A stretch of DNA of 58,560 nt from Chloroflexota bacterium (GTDB lineage Bacteria > Chloroflexota > Dehalococcoidia > Lucifugimonadales > UBA3495). Shown here piece after piece: positions 44,491 through 53,657 of the stretch. The stretch lies in assembly GCA_002721995.1 (NCBI GenBank), contig PBMF01000015.1, positions 6,815 to 65,374 of the forward strand, read 5' to 3'. How positions within the stretch are numbered: the first letter of the stretch is position 1; every line of letters begins with the position of its first letter. A program made the translations under genes and the position numbers. The notes under the pieces were generated by a model, which was not told the origin of the DNA, searched no databases, and saw only the letters and a list, made by a program, of their open reading frames with translations.

Positions 44491-46011
44491 TTAGGCGAAG
44501 AAGTCGGCGGCGCGCTCCCCAATCATGATGGCTGTGGCGTTGGTGTTGGCCCTGGGGATCTCCGGCATCACCGACGCGTCGATCACCCGCAGATTCTCCA
44601 CACCGTAGACCTCGCATCTCTGGTTGACCACCGCCATCGGGTCGGACTCGGGCCCCATCTTGCACGTCTTGCAGGTGTGGCCGGCGATGGACAGGGTGCC
44701 CGCGATCCACTGGTCCAACAACTCGTCCGAGGCTATCTGTTCGTCGGTGGGCGCGATGCGGCTTTGGATCACCGAGGCAAAACCGGGGTCTTCGAATATC
44801 CTGACCGTCTCCCTGACCGCCTCCCGCAGCCGGTCCCTGTCCGACGGGTCGGTCAAGAACCGGTAGTCCAGTTTGGGTTGCACGCCAGGGTCGTTGGCGG
44901 TGAGGGTCAGTTCCCCGGCGCCCTCGGGATACTCCAGGCGACAGCCCACCCGTATCTCGTCGGTCATGTGGCCCAGGGGGCCGGAGGTGATGGGCTGCAC
45001 CTGGATGTCGTTCTTGAAGGACGACCCCTTGGCGCGGAAGCGCAGGCCCACCTGGTTCCTGGGAGAGTCCTCTGCCAGGGAATAGCCCTCCACCGGCTGG
45101 AACCGCAGGGACACCGCCGGGTGGTTCTTCATGTTCTGGCCCACGCCCGGCGAGTCGTGTAGCACCGGGATGCCCATCTGTTCCAGGTGTTCTTTGGGGC
45201 CGATTCCAGAGAGCATGAGCAGTTGGGGTGAGGCGATGGCGCCGGCGCTGAGGACGACCGTCTCGCCCTCGAGTTGGAACAGCTCGCCACCGCTTTCCAC
45301 CTGTACGCCCACCGCGTTATTCCCCTGGAATACCACCTTGTGGACCGTCACGTTGGGCCTGATGGTCAGGTTGAGGCGGTTCCTGACGGGGTTGATGTAG
45401 CCGATGGCGGTGCTGACCCGAATGCCTTCCACGTAGTTCAAAGGGATGGCGCCCACACCCTCGCCGTCGGGGTTGTTCATGTCCGGGTCGTCGCGGTAGC
45501 CGGCGGCCAGGCAGGCGGCGTGGAAGGCCCGGTGTAGGGGCAGCCAGTCCTCTTGCTTGTGCCGGTTGATGGTGATGGGGCCCTCGGCCCCGTGGAAATC
45601 ACCGGCCATGTCCAGGTCGGTCTCCAGCTTGCGGAAGTAGGGCAGCACCTTGGTATAGGTCCACTCGTCGTTGCCCAGCTCGGCCCAGAAGTCGAAATCG
45701 CCGGGCATGGCCCGGAGGAATATCTGGTGGTTGATGGCGCTGGTGCCGCCGAACACCTTTCCCCGGGCCACGGCGGCGCTGCGGCTGCCCTGGGCGTCGG
45801 TGGTGCCGGTGAACGACCAGTTGTGGGGGGCGTCGTCCTCGGAGGCCCGCTGGTTCAGGTCGTGCTTCACATCGTGGGGCATCAGGTCCATGTCGGGGTA
45901 GTCGGGCCCGGCTTCCAGCAGCAGCACCGAGCGGTTTGGGTCCTCGGACAGCCTGGCGGCCAGGACGCAGCCCGCCGAACCGGCGCCGACAATGATCACG
46001 TCGTATCTCAT
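44491..46011 (-). CDS. GMC-family FAD-dependent oxidoreductase
   Basis: A 506-residue glucose-methanol-choline oxidoreductase. The FAD-binding start is MRYDVIIVGAGSAGCVLAARL; GMC marks are ARGKVFGGTSAINHQIFLR, AGAIASPQLLMLSGIGP and the C-terminal TCKMGPESDPMAVVNQRCEV with ANTNATAIMIGERAAD. The catalytic histidine lies in SIAGHTCKT. These enzymes oxidise alcohols, for example choline. ATG 46011 has GGAGGG upstream; the longer frame to 46197 lies outside the promoter and repeats and is rejected. It differs clearly from the second GMC protein at 52089. Confidence 0.94.
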   Translation of the reverse strand: MRYDVIIVGAGSAGCVLAARLSEDPNRSVLLLEAGPDYPDMDLMPHDVKHDLNQRASEDDAPHNWSFTGTTDAQGSRSAAVARGKVFGGTSAINHQIFLRAMPGDFDFWAELGNDEWTYTKVLPYFRKLETDLDMAGDFHGAEGPITINRHKQEDWLPLHRAFHAACLAAGYRDDPDMNNPDGEGVGAIPLNYVEGIRVSTAIGYINPVRNRLNLTIRPNVTVHKVVFQGNNAVGVQVESGGELFQLEGETVVLSAGAIASPQLLMLSGIGPKEHLEQMGIPVLHDSPGVGQNMKNHPAVSLRFQPVEGYSLAEDSPRNQVGLRFRAKGSSFKNDIQVQPITSGPLGHMTDEIRVGCRLEYPEGAGELTLTANDPGVQPKLDYRFLTDPSDRDRLREAVRETVRIFEDPGFASVIQSRIAPTDEQIASDELLDQWIAGTLSIAGHTCKTCKMGPESDPMAVVNQRCEVYGVENLRVIDASVMPEIPRANTNATAIMIGERAADFFA

Positions 46012-46033
46012 AGCACCCTCCAGTAGCGGGAGC

Positions 46034-46039
46034 ATTATA
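46034..46039 (-). promoter_or_regulatory. -10 box of the GMC oxidoreductase gene
   Basis: TATAAT on the minus strand, 23 bases before the ATG at 46011. The leader would be very short. Confidence 0.5.
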
Positions 46040-46069
46040 GCGTGGCTACCGTCATATGGAGCGGTGGTT

Positions 46070-46190
46070 TCCTTCCCCCGCTTGCGGGGGAGAGCTAGAG
46101 TGGGGGCTAATCCCACTCTGTGACCATCCTCCAGAGTAAAGTCGGCCCTCATCCTAATCTTCCCCCACAGGTGAGGGAAGGGACCTCTGG
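46070..46190. repeat. Palindromic C/G-run repeats between divergent genes
   Basis: CTTCCCCCGCTTGCGGGGGAGAG and, further on, CTTCCCCCAC...GTGAGGGAAG (arms separated by a short loop) belong to the family at 37838-37915 and 53658-53695. Confidence 0.65.
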
Positions 46191-46263
46191 TTGGCATCCG
46201 AGGATGCCTCCCATGTCGGGAGGTATTAGAATAGGCGGACTGAAAACTGGAGTGGGGAACAAC

Positions 46264-47217
46264 ATGTCAGCTATCAACACAGTCTTGGGGCCGGTGGATA
46301 CCTCGGAGCTGGGATTCACCCTGAGCCACGAACACCTGGCCACCAACGCCGCCGGGATACTGCGCACCTTTCCGGAGCTCATCGACCGCGACGGGCAGAT
46401 AGTCCAGGCCAAGGAAACGCTGAAGGAGGCCTACGACGAGGGACTGCGGACGATAATCGACGTCAGCACCATCGATCTGGGCCGTGACGTGGAAATGATG
46501 AAGGAGGTTTCCCAGGCCACCGGGGTGAAGATAGTCGCCGCCACCGGGAACCACCTGGCGGTGCCCCGGCCCTTCGAGGAATTGCCGCCCAGTGTCATAG
46601 CCGACTTATATGTCCGCGAGATCGAGGTGGGCATCGAGGGCACCGGAGTGAAGGCAGGAATCATCAAGGTGGCCAGCGACGCCGGCGGAGTGACTCCGGC
46701 CCAGGAGATAGTGCTGCGGGCGGCTGGCCAAGCTTCCAACCGCACCGGCACCCCCATTTCTACCCACACCTGGTCGCCGGACCGGGTGGGCGACCAGCAG
46801 GTGAGAATCCTCAAGGAAGAGGGCGTGGACCTGAACAGGGTCTACATCGGTCACAGCAACGACGACGCCAATATGGAGTACCTGTTGGGACTGATGGACG
46901 AGGGTGTGTGGATCGGGTTGGACCGGTTCCCCGGCGGACGTCGCGCCGGCACTCTGCTGTGGGAGGCCCGGACCCAGTTGGCCAAGGACCTGATGGACGC
47001 CGGCCGCACCGACCGGATCATGCTCTCCCACGACCACTCGGTGCCCAAGGCCCGCTACGGGGAGCAGGTGCAAAAGGAACGGTACGAGTACAATCCCGAC
47101 GGCTACAACTTCATCACCCGCAATGTTCTGCCGCGATTGAAGGAGCTGGGAGCTTCCGATGCCGACATCAACCAGGTGATGGTGGAGAACCCACGCCGGT
47201 TCTTCGAGCAGAGCTAG
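46264..47217 (+). CDS. Phosphotriesterase-family hydrolase
   Basis: A 317-residue amidohydrolase-superfamily protein of the phosphotriesterase/lactonase branch. Metal ligands visible are HxH in FTLSHEHLATN, the bridging lysine in VKAGIIKVASDAGG, histidines in GTPISTHTW and VYIGHSNDD, and the aspartate in IMLSHDHS. Homologues hydrolyse lactones, organophosphates or related esters. ATG 46264 follows GGAGTGGGGA and is preferred over the longer frame from 46120, which is repeat DNA. It ends in a four-base overlap with the convergent SDR gene. Confidence 0.9.
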   Translation: MSAINTVLGPVDTSELGFTLSHEHLATNAAGILRTFPELIDRDGQIVQAKETLKEAYDEGLRTIIDVSTIDLGRDVEMMKEVSQATGVKIVAATGNHLAVPRPFEELPPSVIADLYVREIEVGIEGTGVKAGIIKVASDAGGVTPAQEIVLRAAGQASNRTGTPISTHTWSPDRVGDQQVRILKEEGVDLNRVYIGHSNDDANMEYLLGLMDEGVWIGLDRFPGGRRAGTLLWEARTQLAKDLMDAGRTDRIMLSHDHSVPKARYGEQVQKERYEYNPDGYNFITRNVLPRLKELGASDADINQVMVENPRRFFEQS

Positions 47218-47984
47218 GTTACGGAGTAACCGCCGTCCACCGTAAGGACGGCCCCCGTGACGTAGTCCGACGCGGCGCTAGCCAGGAACACGGCGGCGCC
47301 GCCCAGTTCCTCAGCCTCGCCCCAGCGGCCCGTGGGTATGCGGCGGCTGATGTTGTCGTGGCGCGCCGGGTCGGCTTCTTCGATGCCTCTGGTCAGGTCG
47401 GTTACGAACCAGCCGGGCAGCACGGCGTTCACCTGGATGTTGTCCTTGGCCCAGGCCACCGCCAGGCTCTTGGTCAGCTGCACGACCCCGCCCTTGCTGG
47501 CGGCGTAGGGGGCACCCCAGTCGCTGCCGAACAGGGAGTACATGGAGCCCACGTTGATGACCTTGCCCCCGCCGGCCTTGAGCATGTGGGGGTAGGCCTC
47601 CTTTGACGCCAGGAAGGCGGCCCGCAGGTTGACGTCCACCACCGAGTCCCACTGGGCGGCGGTCAGGTCCTGGGGCTGGGCTCGGACGGCGATGCCCGAG
47701 TTGTTCACCAGGATGTCCAACCGGCCCATGTGGTCCAGGGTGCTGGTCACCATGCGCTGGATGGCCGGTTCCTGGGTGACGTCTACCGTGATGCCATGGG
47801 CCTCCACGTCCAGGGCCCGTATCTCTTCCAGGGCCTGGGCCGTCTTCTCCACGCTGCGGGCGGCGACCACGATGTTGGCCCCGGCCCCGGCCAGTCCCAG
47901 GGCGATGCCCAGGCCCAGACCGCCGTTGCCGCCGGTGACCACGGCCACCTTGCCCGATAGGTCAAATTGTCGGGGAGCAGCCAT
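47214..47984 (-). CDS. SDR-family oxidoreductase
   Basis: A 256-residue classical short-chain dehydrogenase/reductase. It has the nucleotide motif VVTGGNGGLGLGIALGLAG (TGxxxGxG), NNSG in DILVNNSGIAV, the serine in INVGSMYSLFG, and catalytic YAASKGGV (YxxxK). The C-terminus DYVTGAVLTVDGGYSVT is typical. It resembles gluconate 5-dehydrogenase or 3-ketoacyl reductases; substrate unclear. It is two bases downstream of the LLM gene at 47987, so the two are in one transcript and may act on related substrates. Confidence 0.93.
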   Translation of the reverse strand: MAAPRQFDLSGKVAVVTGGNGGLGLGIALGLAGAGANIVVAARSVEKTAQALEEIRALDVEAHGITVDVTQEPAIQRMVTSTLDHMGRLDILVNNSGIAVRAQPQDLTAAQWDSVVDVNLRAAFLASKEAYPHMLKAGGGKVINVGSMYSLFGSDWGAPYAASKGGVVQLTKSLAVAWAKDNIQVNAVLPGWFVTDLTRGIEEADPARHDNISRRIPTGRWGEAEELGGAAVFLASAASDYVTGAVLTVDGGYSVT

Positions 47985-47986
47985 GC

Positions 47987-49027
47987 CTAGTTGTCCTTGA
48001 ACTTGAGCAGGATCTTTTCGCCGAACACGCGCAAGGACTGCTCCACCATCTTCTCGTCAATCTGCCCCACGTTGGGGTTGAGCAGCACGTTTCGGACTCC
48101 GGTGTCCCGCAGCTCTTCCAGCTTCCCAGCCACGGTTTCGGGGGTCCCGGCCAAGAAGGCATGCTCCACCTGTTCGCTATCCGGTATGGGTGCGCCGGGA
48201 GGGGCGGGCGGCACACCTCCGGGATTGAACCGCACCCTGGCATCCAGCAAGTGGGCCTTGAACCGGGCCAGGCCCTGCTCGGCGACTTCAATCCCCTGCT
48301 CGTCACTGTCGCAGACGAAGAGTGCCCGCTGGGCCCAGGTCTTGTCCAGGGTGTCCTCGATCTGGGCCTCGGTCAGCCCTGAATTGTTCAGAGCTTCCCG
48401 GTAGAGACCGAAGCGCCGGCGCAGGGTGTCGATGGTCTGGACACCGATCAGCACGGGACGTCCTGCCTTGCCCATGGCCACCATGGACTCCTCGGATATG
48501 CAGGCCCGCACGATGGGCGGATGGGGCTTCTGGTAGGGCTGGGGGCGCAGGCCGGGGAAGGACAGGTCCCAAAACTTGCCCTTGTGCACCACGTCGGCGC
48601 CGGTCCAGGCCTTAACCAACAGGTCTTCGGCCTCATCCAGCATCTCCCGGCCCCGTTCCAGGGTGATGCCGTAGCCGATGTACTCATACTCGTTGTAGGC
48701 CGAGCCCCGGCCGGTGCCGACGATGAGTCTGCCGTTGCTCAGGTTGTCCAACAGGGATGTTTGGACGGCCAGCCGCACCGGATGGTGCAGGGCCATCTCC
48801 ACCACCGCGAAGCCGATGAGCACCCGCTTGGTGCGGGCCGCCACCGCGGCCCCAAAGACGACCGGGTCGGCGTAGGCCACCGCGCCATCGAAGTGGTGCT
48901 CGGTCAACCAGACGGCGTCGAAACCGACTTCTTCGGCCAGTTCTATCTCGCGGAGGGTTTGTCCGATTACCTGGTGGTCCTTTTCCTGGTCGGCGCTGAT
49001 CGAGAAAACGAAGCTGCCGAAACGCAT
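47987..49027 (-). CDS. Luciferase-like flavin-dependent oxidoreductase
   Basis: The third LLM-class protein, 346 residues. Marks are EVGFDAVWLTEHHFDGAVAY, IGFAVVEMALHHPVRLAVQ, NGRLIVGTGRGSAYNEYEY and HPPIVRACISEESMVAMG. It looks like the alkanal-monooxygenase-type branch. The SDR gene follows after only two bases, so an oxygenation and a dehydrogenation could act in sequence; this is inference. No flavin reductase is near. Confidence 0.92.
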   Translation of the reverse strand: MRFGSFVFSISADQEKDHQVIGQTLREIELAEEVGFDAVWLTEHHFDGAVAYADPVVFGAAVAARTKRVLIGFAVVEMALHHPVRLAVQTSLLDNLSNGRLIVGTGRGSAYNEYEYIGYGITLERGREMLDEAEDLLVKAWTGADVVHKGKFWDLSFPGLRPQPYQKPHPPIVRACISEESMVAMGKAGRPVLIGVQTIDTLRRRFGLYREALNNSGLTEAQIEDTLDKTWAQRALFVCDSDEQGIEVAEQGLARFKAHLLDARVRFNPGGVPPAPPGAPIPDSEQVEHAFLAGTPETVAGKLEELRDTGVRNVLLNPNVGQIDEKMVEQSLRVFGEKILLKFKDN

Positions 49028-49115
49028 AGCTACTCCTCATGTGGCCTGAATGGATGCAACCGAGGCCGACGGCATTATCGCACACCGGCAGGTCCAGAGC
49101 ATACGAAAAGTGGCG

Positions 49116-51005
49116 CTAGTCTCCCAGGTTGAGGACGAACTTCCGGTTGGAGACGCCGCGCTGGAGCAGGGCTTCCCTGGCGTCGACTTCCGGAATCATC
49201 TGGTTGGCCCTGACCCGGTAGGTATCGTCCCGGGTCTCGGCGTGCTGAAACTCCAGGTTCAACCATTCGACGATGAGGTTGAAGTATTCTGCCGCTTCTT
49301 GGTGGAGGTCCAGCGCGTCTTCCGGTGGGGAGATCTGTTGGAATCCGGTCACCAGGTCCTCGGCGGAGCGGACCAGGGCCAGTCGGCTGATCGACGACTC
49401 CCCGGCTGTCATGGGTACGGAGATGTCCTGGGAGCGCTGCTGTAACAGGGCGTCTTTATCCGCCAACAGAAGGTCAAGTCCTGATAGATAATCGGAGACC
49501 GTGAGTCTGGAAGAGTCTTCCCAGCCTTCGAGCCAGCGGACGAACTGGGTCTCAAAAACGGCGAGTGTTAGACCGGTGACAGATTCAATGGCTTGGGACA
49601 GGGTTAAACCCCGACCAATATCCTCCACAACGCTTACCCCGGACAGCGAGCCGTAAGTCTCGTTCAGAAAGCGTATGGCCATGTAGCTCTGGTTGTACTG
49701 CAGGGAAATCTCGTTCTGGTCGGTGCGTGCGTTCCAATCTGACTGGTCATCGAGGGTGTTCAGGCTGAACAGACCGCCCGCCTGGGCCGCATCCCGCGCG
49801 GCATCGGCGGCCCGATAGACCCGGAGTTTGGTGGCGTCGGCCCGGCTCCCAGAGAGGGAAACATCGTATTCGTAGTAGCGGGAGAGACCTTCGGTAAGCC
49901 AGGCGGCCAGGTCCCGGCCGTTGGCCAGTTCGTCGGAGACCATGTGGACATATTCGTGGGTCAACAACCGCTCCGCCTCGGTAGTCAGGAAATCGGTGCG
50001 CATGTAGATTCCGGGTCTGGCCCCGAATCCCTTGTAGTAGCCGTCCTCAAAACCCAGGTCCACTCCGGTCGCCGAGGCCACCTGTTCCATGATCTCCCGG
50101 TTGGCCATCAGATACAGATCGGGGAGCTGGGCCACCGTGGCGCCGGTCCGGTCTTCCATCAGGAGCGCGGTGGTGTTGAGCTGCTGCTGGAGGTCAACCA
50201 TCAGGGCAAGCGGCACGGAGCTGGAGTAGTATGTCGTCGGACCGGACCCAGTGTGCCTGGTCATCTGCGCCTCAATGGTAATGGGTTCCTGACCGCTCAA
50301 TTGGAGCTCGTTCATGGTGTATTCGATTCCGGCGGCGGAGCCGTCCAGGTCCAGGTCCACGGTCCATGTTCCAGCCTCGTCATTGATGCCGTACCGTTTC
50401 CATTCCAGCTGACCCGACTCCGTGGGGTAGAGGGTGGCTGATGTCGATTTGACGCCAGATGAGTCCACCAAGTTCACATCGTCGTCGGTAATCCAGGGCG
50501 ATGGCACTCCGTCGGGCCCGGAGATGGTGATGGTGACCTTTCTCCAGGGGGTAAGCCCGCTGAGCCCAAATGATACATCCCGGCCCGAGAATGCTATCTC
50601 GGGGGTCACCGTCATTAAGATTCCACCGCCCAGGTCCAGTTGGGCTGTGCCGGCCGGAACGGGAGTTGGCGTTGGGGTGGGCTGGGGAGTGGCCGTCGGC
50701 GCCGGTGTTGGAGTCGGAGTCGGGGTCGGTGTGCTCGTCGGCTCCGGAGTGGGTGTGGGCGTTGGCGGCAGCGGGGTGGCCGTCGGGGTTGGAATGGCGG
50801 TGGCGGTAGGCTCCGGCGTTTCGGTCGCCACGGCCTGGGTGGGTGCCGGTGTAGCTGGGGGTGTCTGGGTAGCGGTCGCCGTCAGCGAAGCCAGGGCCTC
50901 GGGCGGCGGGGTGGCCGCGGGCGTGTCCGGGTCCGCCGTCTGGGTGCAGGCCGCCAGGGCAAGCAACAGAGAGGCGAACAGAAGCAGGGCTGTGGCCAGC
51001 TTCAA
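49116..51005 (-). CDS. Peptidase MA-like lipoprotein with Thr/Pro linker
   Basis: A 629-residue lipoprotein: signal ALLLFASLLLALAAC ends in a lipobox cysteine. A long threonine/proline-rich stretch of TPTPTP type follows (residues about 28-118), a spacer typical of cell-surface proteins. A beta-rich domain comes next, then a gluzincin-type metalloprotease region with LLTHEYVHMVSDEL (HExxH) and downstream WLTEGLSRYYEYD giving the third zinc ligand, as in the peptidase MA family. It is probably a surface-anchored metallopeptidase; substrate unknown. GAGGAT-like signals are not clear, but the ATG at 51005 starts the signal peptide well. Confidence 0.83.
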   Translation of the reverse strand: MKLATALLLFASLLLALAACTQTADPDTPAATPPPEALASLTATATQTPPATPAPTQAVATETPEPTATAIPTPTATPLPPTPTPTPEPTSTPTPTPTPTPAPTATPQPTPTPTPVPAGTAQLDLGGGILMTVTPEIAFSGRDVSFGLSGLTPWRKVTITISGPDGVPSPWITDDDVNLVDSSGVKSTSATLYPTESGQLEWKRYGINDEAGTWTVDLDLDGSAAGIEYTMNELQLSGQEPITIEAQMTRHTGSGPTTYYSSSVPLALMVDLQQQLNTTALLMEDRTGATVAQLPDLYLMANREIMEQVASATGVDLGFEDGYYKGFGARPGIYMRTDFLTTEAERLLTHEYVHMVSDELANGRDLAAWLTEGLSRYYEYDVSLSGSRADATKLRVYRAADAARDAAQAGGLFSLNTLDDQSDWNARTDQNEISLQYNQSYMAIRFLNETYGSLSGVSVVEDIGRGLTLSQAIESVTGLTLAVFETQFVRWLEGWEDSSRLTVSDYLSGLDLLLADKDALLQQRSQDISVPMTAGESSISRLALVRSAEDLVTGFQQISPPEDALDLHQEAAEYFNLIVEWLNLEFQHAETRDDTYRVRANQMIPEVDAREALLQRGVSNRKFVLNLGD

Positions 51006-51127
51006 AGTATGTTCACCGCAGCTTGCAGGTTGGGGCCTGGAGTACGGGTGTTTGGCATGGGAAATACAAAGCTAGTCTGTCATAGGGGATTTTTTTAGGG
51101 CAAGCACGCCCACGGGCCGGATTCTCG

Positions 51128-51136
51128 TGTTAGAAT
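51128..51136 (+). promoter_or_regulatory. Extended -10 promoter of the Grx-DinB gene
   Basis: TG-T-TAGAAT (51128-51136) is an extended -10 about 75 bases before the ATG at 51210. Confidence 0.5.
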
Positions 51137-51209
51137 TTGCTTGAAATTTTCCGGGCCTGATTCCTGTTTCATGAATGACTGGCCCCGGCTAATTCAAGTG
51201 GAGGATGCC

Positions 51210-51971
51210 ATGAACGTCCACGTTTACACGCAACCTGGTTGATTCAGCTGCCGGACGGTGGAAGAATTTCTGAAGTCCAACGGTGTTCAGTATGAACACC
51301 ACAACGTACTGGAAGACAAACAGGCCCTTGAGGACCTGCGCGGCCGGGGCATCAAGGCCCTGCCCGTAACAATCATTGATGACAGCGAAGTCATCATCGG
51401 CTACTTCCCGAAAAAGCTGATCCCCGCTTTGAAGCTGGACGTACAGGTCGATCTGTCGGGCAAGACTGCCTGGCTGGCCGATAAGTACGGCAAGATCCTA
51501 GACGCTGCGGTCCGGACCACGTCCCAGTTCACCCAGGAGCAGCTGGACGCCCTGGTGCCCTGGCGCCCCTGGAGTCTTCGGGACACCGTGCTCCACATCA
51601 TGTCATTCCCCGAGGTGGCCTATCTCAGCCACAAGGTGGGCAGCATGAGCCAGGAGGACATGCGGGCCTCGGACGATCGGCTGAAGCCGGTGCACACCGC
51701 CGGGCAGATGGCCGAGTACGGCTCCAAGGTACGCGGCGACATCGTCGCGTTCCTGAACAGTGGCAACAACGAGACCTTCGACCGGGAGGTCCCCGCACAC
51801 TACGGCGGGGAGGTCACGGTGCTGGAGCTGTTGAACATCATCCTCAGTCACAGCACCCACCATCTGAAACAGGTCTACCATTATATGCAGACCGACCTGG
51901 GCTTGATCCTGGATAACCCGGCCACAGAGGAAGACCTGGAAGGGATCCAGACTCCGGAAGCCCTGTTCTAA
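51210..51971 (+). CDS. Glutaredoxin-DinB fusion selenoprotein (UxxC)
   Basis: From ATG 51210, with GGAGG six bases upstream, the frame reads MNVHVYTQPG, then TGA at 51240-51242, then FSCRTVEEFLKSNGVQYE. In glutaredoxins VYT.PGCxxC is the redox motif, so TGA stands at the first cysteine (position 11) and Cys14 remains. The rest of the fold is intact, including ALPVTIIDDSEVIIGYFPKK with the cis-proline. From about residue 85 a DinB-type helical domain follows, with LRDTVLHIMSF and SHSTHHLKQVYHYMQ supplying metal-binding histidines. The whole protein is 253 residues. DinB superfamily members include thiol-dependent S-transferases, so a redox domain fused to one suggests a thiol-transfer enzyme. 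If TGA were a true stop, only ten residues would be made. Confidence 0.87.
51240..51242 (+). other. In-frame TGA, probable selenocysteine codon
   Basis: This TGA sits at the first cysteine of the glutaredoxin CxxC motif. Downstream TTCAG (51243-51247) can pair with CTGAA (51270-51274), with CTGCC/GGTGG (51248-51252 and 51257-51261) inside, a possible SECIS stem of modest quality. Confidence 0.82.
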
Positions 51972-52011
51972 GTCTCCGGTTGCCGGATATTCCGGCCAAA
52001 AAAGGGAACCA

Positions 52012-52058
52012 AGTCCGTTCGCGGCGTGACCTCCACACCGCGAACGGACTGTATTTTT
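52012..52058 (+). terminator. Strong terminator before the second GMC gene
   Basis: AGTCCGTTCGCGG (52012-52024) pairs perfectly over 13 bases with CCGCGAACGGACT (52038-52050), followed by GTATTTTT. It ends the Grx-DinB transcript. Confidence 0.88.
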
Positions 52059-52088
52059 AGCAGCAATTTCATGAGTATGGGAGGGAAC

Positions 52089-53636
52089 ATGAAATACGAC
52101 TATATAATCCTGGGCGCCGGCTCCGCCGGTTCCATCGTCGCCACCAGGCTTTCCGAAGACCCCACCAAGAACATCCTGCTCTTGGAAGCGGGTCCCGACT
52201 ATCCAGACTTCGACCACCTGCCCGAGGAGGTGAAGTTCGGCTACGCCACCGAGATCGACATAATGGTCAGCGACCATAACTGGCAGTTCATCGGCAAGGC
52301 CACCGAGACCTCTCCGGAGATGCTGGTGCCCCGGGGCAAAGTTACCGGCGGTTCCAGCGCCATCAACGGCCAGGTCTTCCTGCGGGGAGTTCCCGAGGAC
52401 TATGACTCATGGGCCGCCATGGGCAACGACGAATGGCGGTTCCAGGACTGTCTGCCCTATTTCCGGAAGATAGAGACCGACACCGACTACCAGGACGACT
52501 TCCACGGTCCGGACGGTCCCATCGTCATGCACCGGTTCGCCAGGGACACCTGGCACCCGGCCACCGAGGCCTTCTACCAAGCCTGCCGCTCCGCCGGCTA
52601 TCCCGATTCACCGGACCACAACCACCCCGACTCCACAGGTGTGGGGCCGACGCCCCTGAACAACCCGGGCGGCATCCGCATGAGCACGGCCCTGGGTTAC
52701 CTGGACCAGATCAGGCACCGGCTCAATGTGACCATTCGGGCCAACTGCCACGTCCAACGCATCCTTTTCGAAGGCAAGCGGGCCGTGGGAGTGAAGGTGG
52801 AGAGCGGCGGCGAGACCTTTGACGTGGAAGGCTCCGAGATCATTCTCAGCTCCGGCGCCATCGGCTCACCCCAGACACTGATGCTGTCGGGCGTGGGTCC
52901 GGCCGACCACCTGAAAGAGTTCGGCATACCCGTGGTGCACGATGCGCCAGGCGTTGGCCAGAACCTGCGCGATCATCCGCTGATCTTCGTCACCTGGCGC
53001 ACCAAGCCGGAGGTCGCACTGGACGGCAACGCACCAAGGATGCAGGCGACGCTGCGCTACACCGCCGGCGGCTCGGACCTGCGGAACGATATGAAGGTCT
53101 CCATGCAGTCCTTTGCCACTGAGCGAATTAACCGGGGCGGTGACCGTATGGTGCCCCTGGGAGTGCGCATGAGCAGCGGTATCCAACTTGCTGCCAGCGC
53201 GGGTCAACTGCGGCTCCAGTCCGCGGACCCCAAGGAGCAGCCTTTCTTGGACTACCACCTTCTGGACGACCCCTTTGACCGGGAGCGCATGCGGGAGACT
53301 GTCCGCATCTGCGTGGCCCTGGGCGAAGACCCGGCCTTCAAGGACATCATTGCCGAGCGTATCGAGCCCACGGAAGCCGAACTTGCTTCCGATGAGGCGT
53401 TGGACGAATTCCTGCTGCGTGAGGTGACCACCTCCCAGCACATCTCCTGCACCTGCAAGATGGGCCCCGCGGACGACCCCATGGCCGTGGTGGACCAGTA
53501 CGGCAAGGTCCACGGCATGGAGGGCCTGCGGGTGGTGGACGCCTCCATCATGCCCGACTGCATCCGCGCCAACACCAACGTCACCACTATGATGATTGGT
53601 GAGCGCGTTGCCGACTGGATCAAGCAGGGGAAGTAG
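52089..53636 (+). CDS. GMC-family FAD-dependent oxidoreductase
   Basis: The second GMC oxidoreductase, 515 residues. It begins MKYDYIILGAGSAGSIVATRL (FAD site) and has VPRGKVTGGSSAINGQVFLRG, LSSGAIGSPQTLMLSGVGPADHL and the C-terminal TSQHISCTCKMGPADDPMAVV with ANTNVTTMMIGERVADW. The catalytic histidine is in SQHISCT. It resembles choline or alcohol dehydrogenases; substrate unknown. ATG 52089 has GGGAGGGAAC upstream and is used in preference to 52026, which lies inside the terminator. A very strong bidirectional terminator closes the gene. Confidence 0.95.
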   Translation: MKYDYIILGAGSAGSIVATRLSEDPTKNILLLEAGPDYPDFDHLPEEVKFGYATEIDIMVSDHNWQFIGKATETSPEMLVPRGKVTGGSSAINGQVFLRGVPEDYDSWAAMGNDEWRFQDCLPYFRKIETDTDYQDDFHGPDGPIVMHRFARDTWHPATEAFYQACRSAGYPDSPDHNHPDSTGVGPTPLNNPGGIRMSTALGYLDQIRHRLNVTIRANCHVQRILFEGKRAVGVKVESGGETFDVEGSEIILSSGAIGSPQTLMLSGVGPADHLKEFGIPVVHDAPGVGQNLRDHPLIFVTWRTKPEVALDGNAPRMQATLRYTAGGSDLRNDMKVSMQSFATERINRGGDRMVPLGVRMSSGIQLAASAGQLRLQSADPKEQPFLDYHLLDDPFDRERMRETVRICVALGEDPAFKDIIAERIEPTEAELASDEALDEFLLREVTTSQHISCTCKMGPADDPMAVVDQYGKVHGMEGLRVVDASIMPDCIRANTNVTTMMIGERVADWIKQGK

Positions 53637-53657
53637 GACCAACCTGGTTGAACACGA

